Source: Anagrus nilaparvatae
Lineage: Eukaryota; Arthropoda; Insecta; Hymenoptera; Mymaridae
DNA: 64,000 nt
Assembly: GCA_022575985.1 (NCBI GenBank)
Contig: JAKSXM010000014.1
Location: 23,312,001 to 23,376,000, forward strand
Reading direction: 5' to 3'
The notes under the pieces are model-generated. The model searched no databases, was not told the DNA's origin, and saw nothing but the letters and a program-made list of their open reading frames with translations. This document shows, one piece after another, positions 60,701 through 64,000 of this stretch (the first letter of the stretch is position 1; the number at the start of each line of letters is the position of its first letter). The translations under genes and the position numbers were made by a program.

Positions 60701-61770
60701 TGCTTTTTTTTTATGGACCGAGACAATTTTAGAAATTAATACACTCTAAGATATTAAGGGTTAAAATTTACAGTTTTTACGTACTTTAAGGATCGTTAAG
60801 AAAAGTTAATGTAGTTATGGTATATCACTTTGTATAATGAAGAAAAATTTTTCCGCTGTAATGAATGACGTATTTTAGTTACAGGGTTATGGCATAAGTA
60901 GTATGAATATCAAATCAACCCATATTGACACTTACTACTAATTTATCGGCTCTAAAATTTAGAATCCCATAAAATTGAATTAAATTCTGAAGGTGAAAGT
61001 AAAAAATTCAACCCTTTAAAAATTATGTAATATTGAATTTAAAAAATGTTTTAATTAAAGCTATACATTTATGCATGGCGACATAAAAAATACTAGTTTA
61101 GATCTTAGATTCACTATAAGCAAGTTTTTTTTCAGTATTTAACTGCTTCTGGATGGCCAGCTCTATGCAAAATTATATTTAATGATAATGTAATGCAGGC
61201 TTACATTAAGTAAAAAAATATTATCCATTCTGCATATTAGGTGCATTTTCAGCTTGCTTTGTTTGAATTTTGCTTAAATTTTCGAATTTTCAATTTTCTT
61301 AATAATTGTGGGTTAAAATTTTTTCAAACATTCATACAAATTAGGCTATGTAATTAGTAAAAGTTTATATTTTTGTTTGCTTATTCACACAAAGGTTTTT
61401 TTAATTGGTAATTAAACCCTTTAGTAAAACCAGGCTTGAGAATAACCAAAAGATCTTGATTTGATTGATAAAATTTTGAAAGATATTTAATCTAGACTTT
61501 GCACAATTTAACTAAAAATGCTCTTTTATGTAAAAATTTAAAGAAGCTTAGACTCCTTTTTAAGCTTCATATTATAGATAACTATTCGTAGCATTAAAGT
61601 ATATAAAACAGACAAGGCTAAAATTTACTTTATTATAAATAATATTATTAATTAGCATAAAAAGAAGAATTAATAAATTGTATTATAAACTGAAATAAAG
61701 AAAAAAATAAACGAAACAAGTTTTATTACAAAAACCAGAACTATAATTTATATTTTCAATATTAAATAAT
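57770..61770. other. AT-rich intergenic stretch, no gene seen
   Basis: Four kilobases without coding frame, RNA gene or element ends that I can support. A 19-A homopolymer lies at about 58091. Confidence 0.5.
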
Positions 61771-61985
61771 ATATATGTTACACCCCAAACGTGATACTGA
61801 CCATTTCATGAATTGGTCAAATAATAGTAAAAAATTTAAACAATTTCTGAAATTGAATTATTGAAACAGAAATATTGAATTGTTTTACAGGATTTGGTCA
61901 ATAATTAAAATTGAATAAATATAATATTTAGCATGCACAGTAATATTCTCAATAAAGTGCGCGTACAGCTAAGTTCACTGTTTTT
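61771..61985 (+). repeat. Dispersed repeat, copy 2 (partner of 16123)
   Basis: ATATATGTTACACCCCAAAC, TGACCATTTCATGAATTGGT, GGTCAATAATT, then CAGTAATATTCTCAATAAAG and CGTACAGCTAAGTTCACTG before a T run. Same order as at 16123-16325 with a ~60-bp longer middle. Confidence 0.6.
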
Positions 61986-62234
61986 TTTTTTTTTTTTAAT
62001 TCATTATTTTTATTATACTTTTTAATTTAAACTCAATTTCTAAAAAAGTATGGATACTTTATCGAATTTAATAATAAAATTGAACAATGCTGTGATCAAG
62101 TGAAAAATGAAAGAAACCATAGATATTATAGAAAATTGGCAAACGTAATTGAAAAATGTTTTTAAAAAATTAATCTTAAATTATATATTTTTTTTTGATT
62201 ATGTGCGTTTCAGATATTTAAAAAGAATTTAAAG

Positions 62235-63425
62235 TAGGGGTGTGCGGTTACCCGACCCGAAGCTTCGGGTGGTCTTGAATTTTTTCGGGTCGGGTCGGGT
62301 CGGTCTTCGGTTATACCCGAAAAGCTTCAGGGGTCTGAAGGTATAGTTTTTAGGTGGGAAATTTCCCCGGCATTATGATTCTATCATCCTTTTTGCGAAA
62401 AATTTCCATTCGCTCTCAAAAATGAGAATAAAAGGGTCAAAAAATGACTTGCTAAAAAAAAGGATAATTTTTATTAACTTTAAGTTATTATTTATTTTTT
62501 TATGTAAATTAAATAAATAAATAAATAAATAAATTTGCATTTTTTTTAACATTTTAATGATAAAAAATAATGAAACCTATTCCCAAATTAATTGGTCGTT
62601 AACCCAATTTTTTAACCCACCTAAATTTATAAAATTTTTAATTGTTATTAGTCATCTTAAGAAAAAAGTTTTGTTATTATCTAACGGTAAATAATTTTTT
62701 TTGATAAAATGTAGTCATGGGAATTCTTTTGATAACTCGTATATGACGTTTTTCTTGAAAAATGCTCATGGAAAGGGAAATCAAAGGGACCACGTTCCCA
62801 AAAACTACATTTTTAGTCAGTCTCAAATAATCAACAGTCTCGAACAAACAGTCAGTAACTAAGTCTCAATCAACAGTCTCAATCAGGCATTCAAGCTATT
62901 AGGCTCAGCTGGGACCCACACGGCCCACGCTATAAATAATTTCATATTTCTCGATTTTTATACATATATTTTTATTTTTACTTACATTTTCTTATTGTAA
63001 TCAGTTTTTTTTATTGCTATTTATAATTAAAAAATTTTTTTTAAGTTAAATTGGCTTTTTATTCATTTTAAAAATAAAGTTTTCCTCAAATTATTTAAAA
63101 ATTTATAATTATAAAAAAGGTAAGTCAAATATTTATTTCTTTTCACATAAAAAAATAAATAATAACTTAAAGTTAATAAAAATTATCCTTTTTTTTAGCA
63201 AGTCATTTTTTGACCCTTTTATTCTCATTTTTGAGAGCGAATGGAAATTTTTCGCAAAAAGGATGATAGAATCATAATGCCAGGGAAATTTCCCACCTAA
63301 AAATTATACCTTCAGACCCCTGAAGCTTTTCGGGTATAACCGAAGACCGACCCGACCCGACCCGAAAAAAATAAGATCGGTCTTTCGGGCGGGTACCCGA
63401 AAATTCGGGTAACCGCACACTCCTA
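62235..63425. mobile_element. 1.19-kb hAT-like foldback element with 8-bp target duplication
   Basis: Ends TAGGGGTGTGCGGTTACCCG and inverted CGGGTAACCGCACACTCCTA. Flanking 8-mers are both ATTTAAAG (62227-62234 and 63426-63433), as in hAT transposition. The arms of about 280-290 bases carry GGGTCGGGTCGGGTCGG and inverted CCGACCCGACCCGACCC, then CTTCAGGGGTCTGAAGG. The central ~600 bases (about 62520-63140) are not palindromic and hold no transposase frame, so the element is non-autonomous. Confidence 0.9.
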
Positions 63426-63659
63426 ATTTAAAGTATACTTCGATCCAAGTTAAGAATTATTTCCCATTTACAAGATTTACCTTTGTCTCAACTTTCGGGC
63501 AAGAAAGTTTGAGAAATCAACATTTATTTTTCTAAGAAAGTTAAGCAAATATTTAATCCTAAAATTGATTTAACTACTTTAAGATCCAAATTTTAATTCA
63601 TTTTTTATCAAAAATGCATGATTCACCCTTATCGGTGTTTTTGAAATATTCTCACTATG

Positions 63660-64000
63660 AGCCTTAATTTTGCCATAATATAGCTTTTTTGGATCGCTAA
63701 ATTTACATTTCAGTTAATTTTTTTTTTAAATACACGATTCACATTTACATTAGCAAAAACCACCCTTGGGGTTTAAGGGTTTTTTTGCTAAATTTTCGAA
63801 ATTTGGATTTAGCGACCCAGAAAACCTATATTATGTTAAATTTAAGGCTTATAGAAAAATTTATCAAAAAACCCCTTTCAGGGTAGTTTTTGCTAATTTA
63901 AGAGTCAATCGCGCATTTTTGATAAAAAATGACCTGATAAAAAATGAAATTTGGATTCAGCAAACCAAAGAACATAGCAAACAACCTATACTATGGCAAA
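63660..64000. repeat. Diverged copy of the 140-bp satellite element, cut by the window end
   Basis: One forward block (TTTTTTGGATCGCTAAATTT near 63685) and two inverted blocks (AGCGACCCAGAAAACCTATA at 63800; AGCAAACCAAAGAACATAG near 63957), with GGGGTTTAAGGG and CCCCTTTCAGGGTAGTTTTTG pairs. It matches the layout of the unit at 50476-52144 but is less similar, and runs past the window. Confidence 0.55.

Overview
The window is very AT-rich, intron-containing eukaryotic nuclear DNA. It has short spliced genes with GT/AG introns, nuclear genes for mitochondrial proteins, and non-LTR retrotransposon fragments whose reverse transcriptase and zinc-knuckle style resembles elements known from ants and wasps. 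It is most likely an insect. A hymenopteran, possibly a braconid wasp of the low-GC kind, is my inference and not something the sequence proves.

The left third (about 0.4-19.7 kb) is the genic part. I rebuilt five genes exon by exon, with reading frame kept across every junction: (1) a DXO/Rai1-family decapping-nuclease homologue on the minus strand (460-1941), in which all four metal-binding acidic residues appear to be replaced; (2) NDUFB2, the AGGG subunit of respiratory complex I (2873-3427, plus); (3) a class-1/2 aldehyde dehydrogenase, here ALDH-A (3682-6360, minus, 10 exons); (4) a second aldehyde dehydrogenase, ALDH-B (10233-16587, plus, 11 exons), arranged head-to-head with ALDH-A and clearly its duplicate; (5) BCKDHB, the E1-beta subunit of the branched-chain 2-oxoacid dehydrogenase (16968-19647, plus), which starts only 380 bases after the ALDH-B stop. 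NDUFB2 and BCKDHB act in mitochondria, while the two ALDHs lack an evident targeting peptide. ALDH-B has a 2.9-kb first intron that carries a 5S rRNA gene and two inverted-repeat elements.

The rest (about 20-64 kb) has no host protein gene that I can support. It is a graveyard of mobile elements and repeats. A 5'-truncated, degenerate non-LTR retrotransposon (29951-34799) is interrupted by a 929-bp inverted-repeat element flanked by TA. A second non-LTR reverse-transcriptase relic (49493-54846) is split by a 2.6-kb TA-flanked element and by a 1.15-kb near-perfect palindrome. The 2.6-kb element itself contains an 1.8-kb element built of 140-bp satellite units, six forward and six reverse. Other features are a 1.42-kb near-perfect palindrome (45100-46520), a 1.19-kb hAT-like foldback element with an 8-bp target duplication (62235-63425), a G-run palindrome (57005-57690), and a dispersed family that combines a GGAACATGTTCC palindrome, a run of 7-15 G and a ~24-bp minisatellite.

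The most interesting points are the apparently dead DXO paralogue (compare Drosophila Cutoff), the palindromic satellite-bearing element, and the nested order of insertions, which can be read from restored flanks. No CRISPR array, prokaryotic operon or viral gene was seen.
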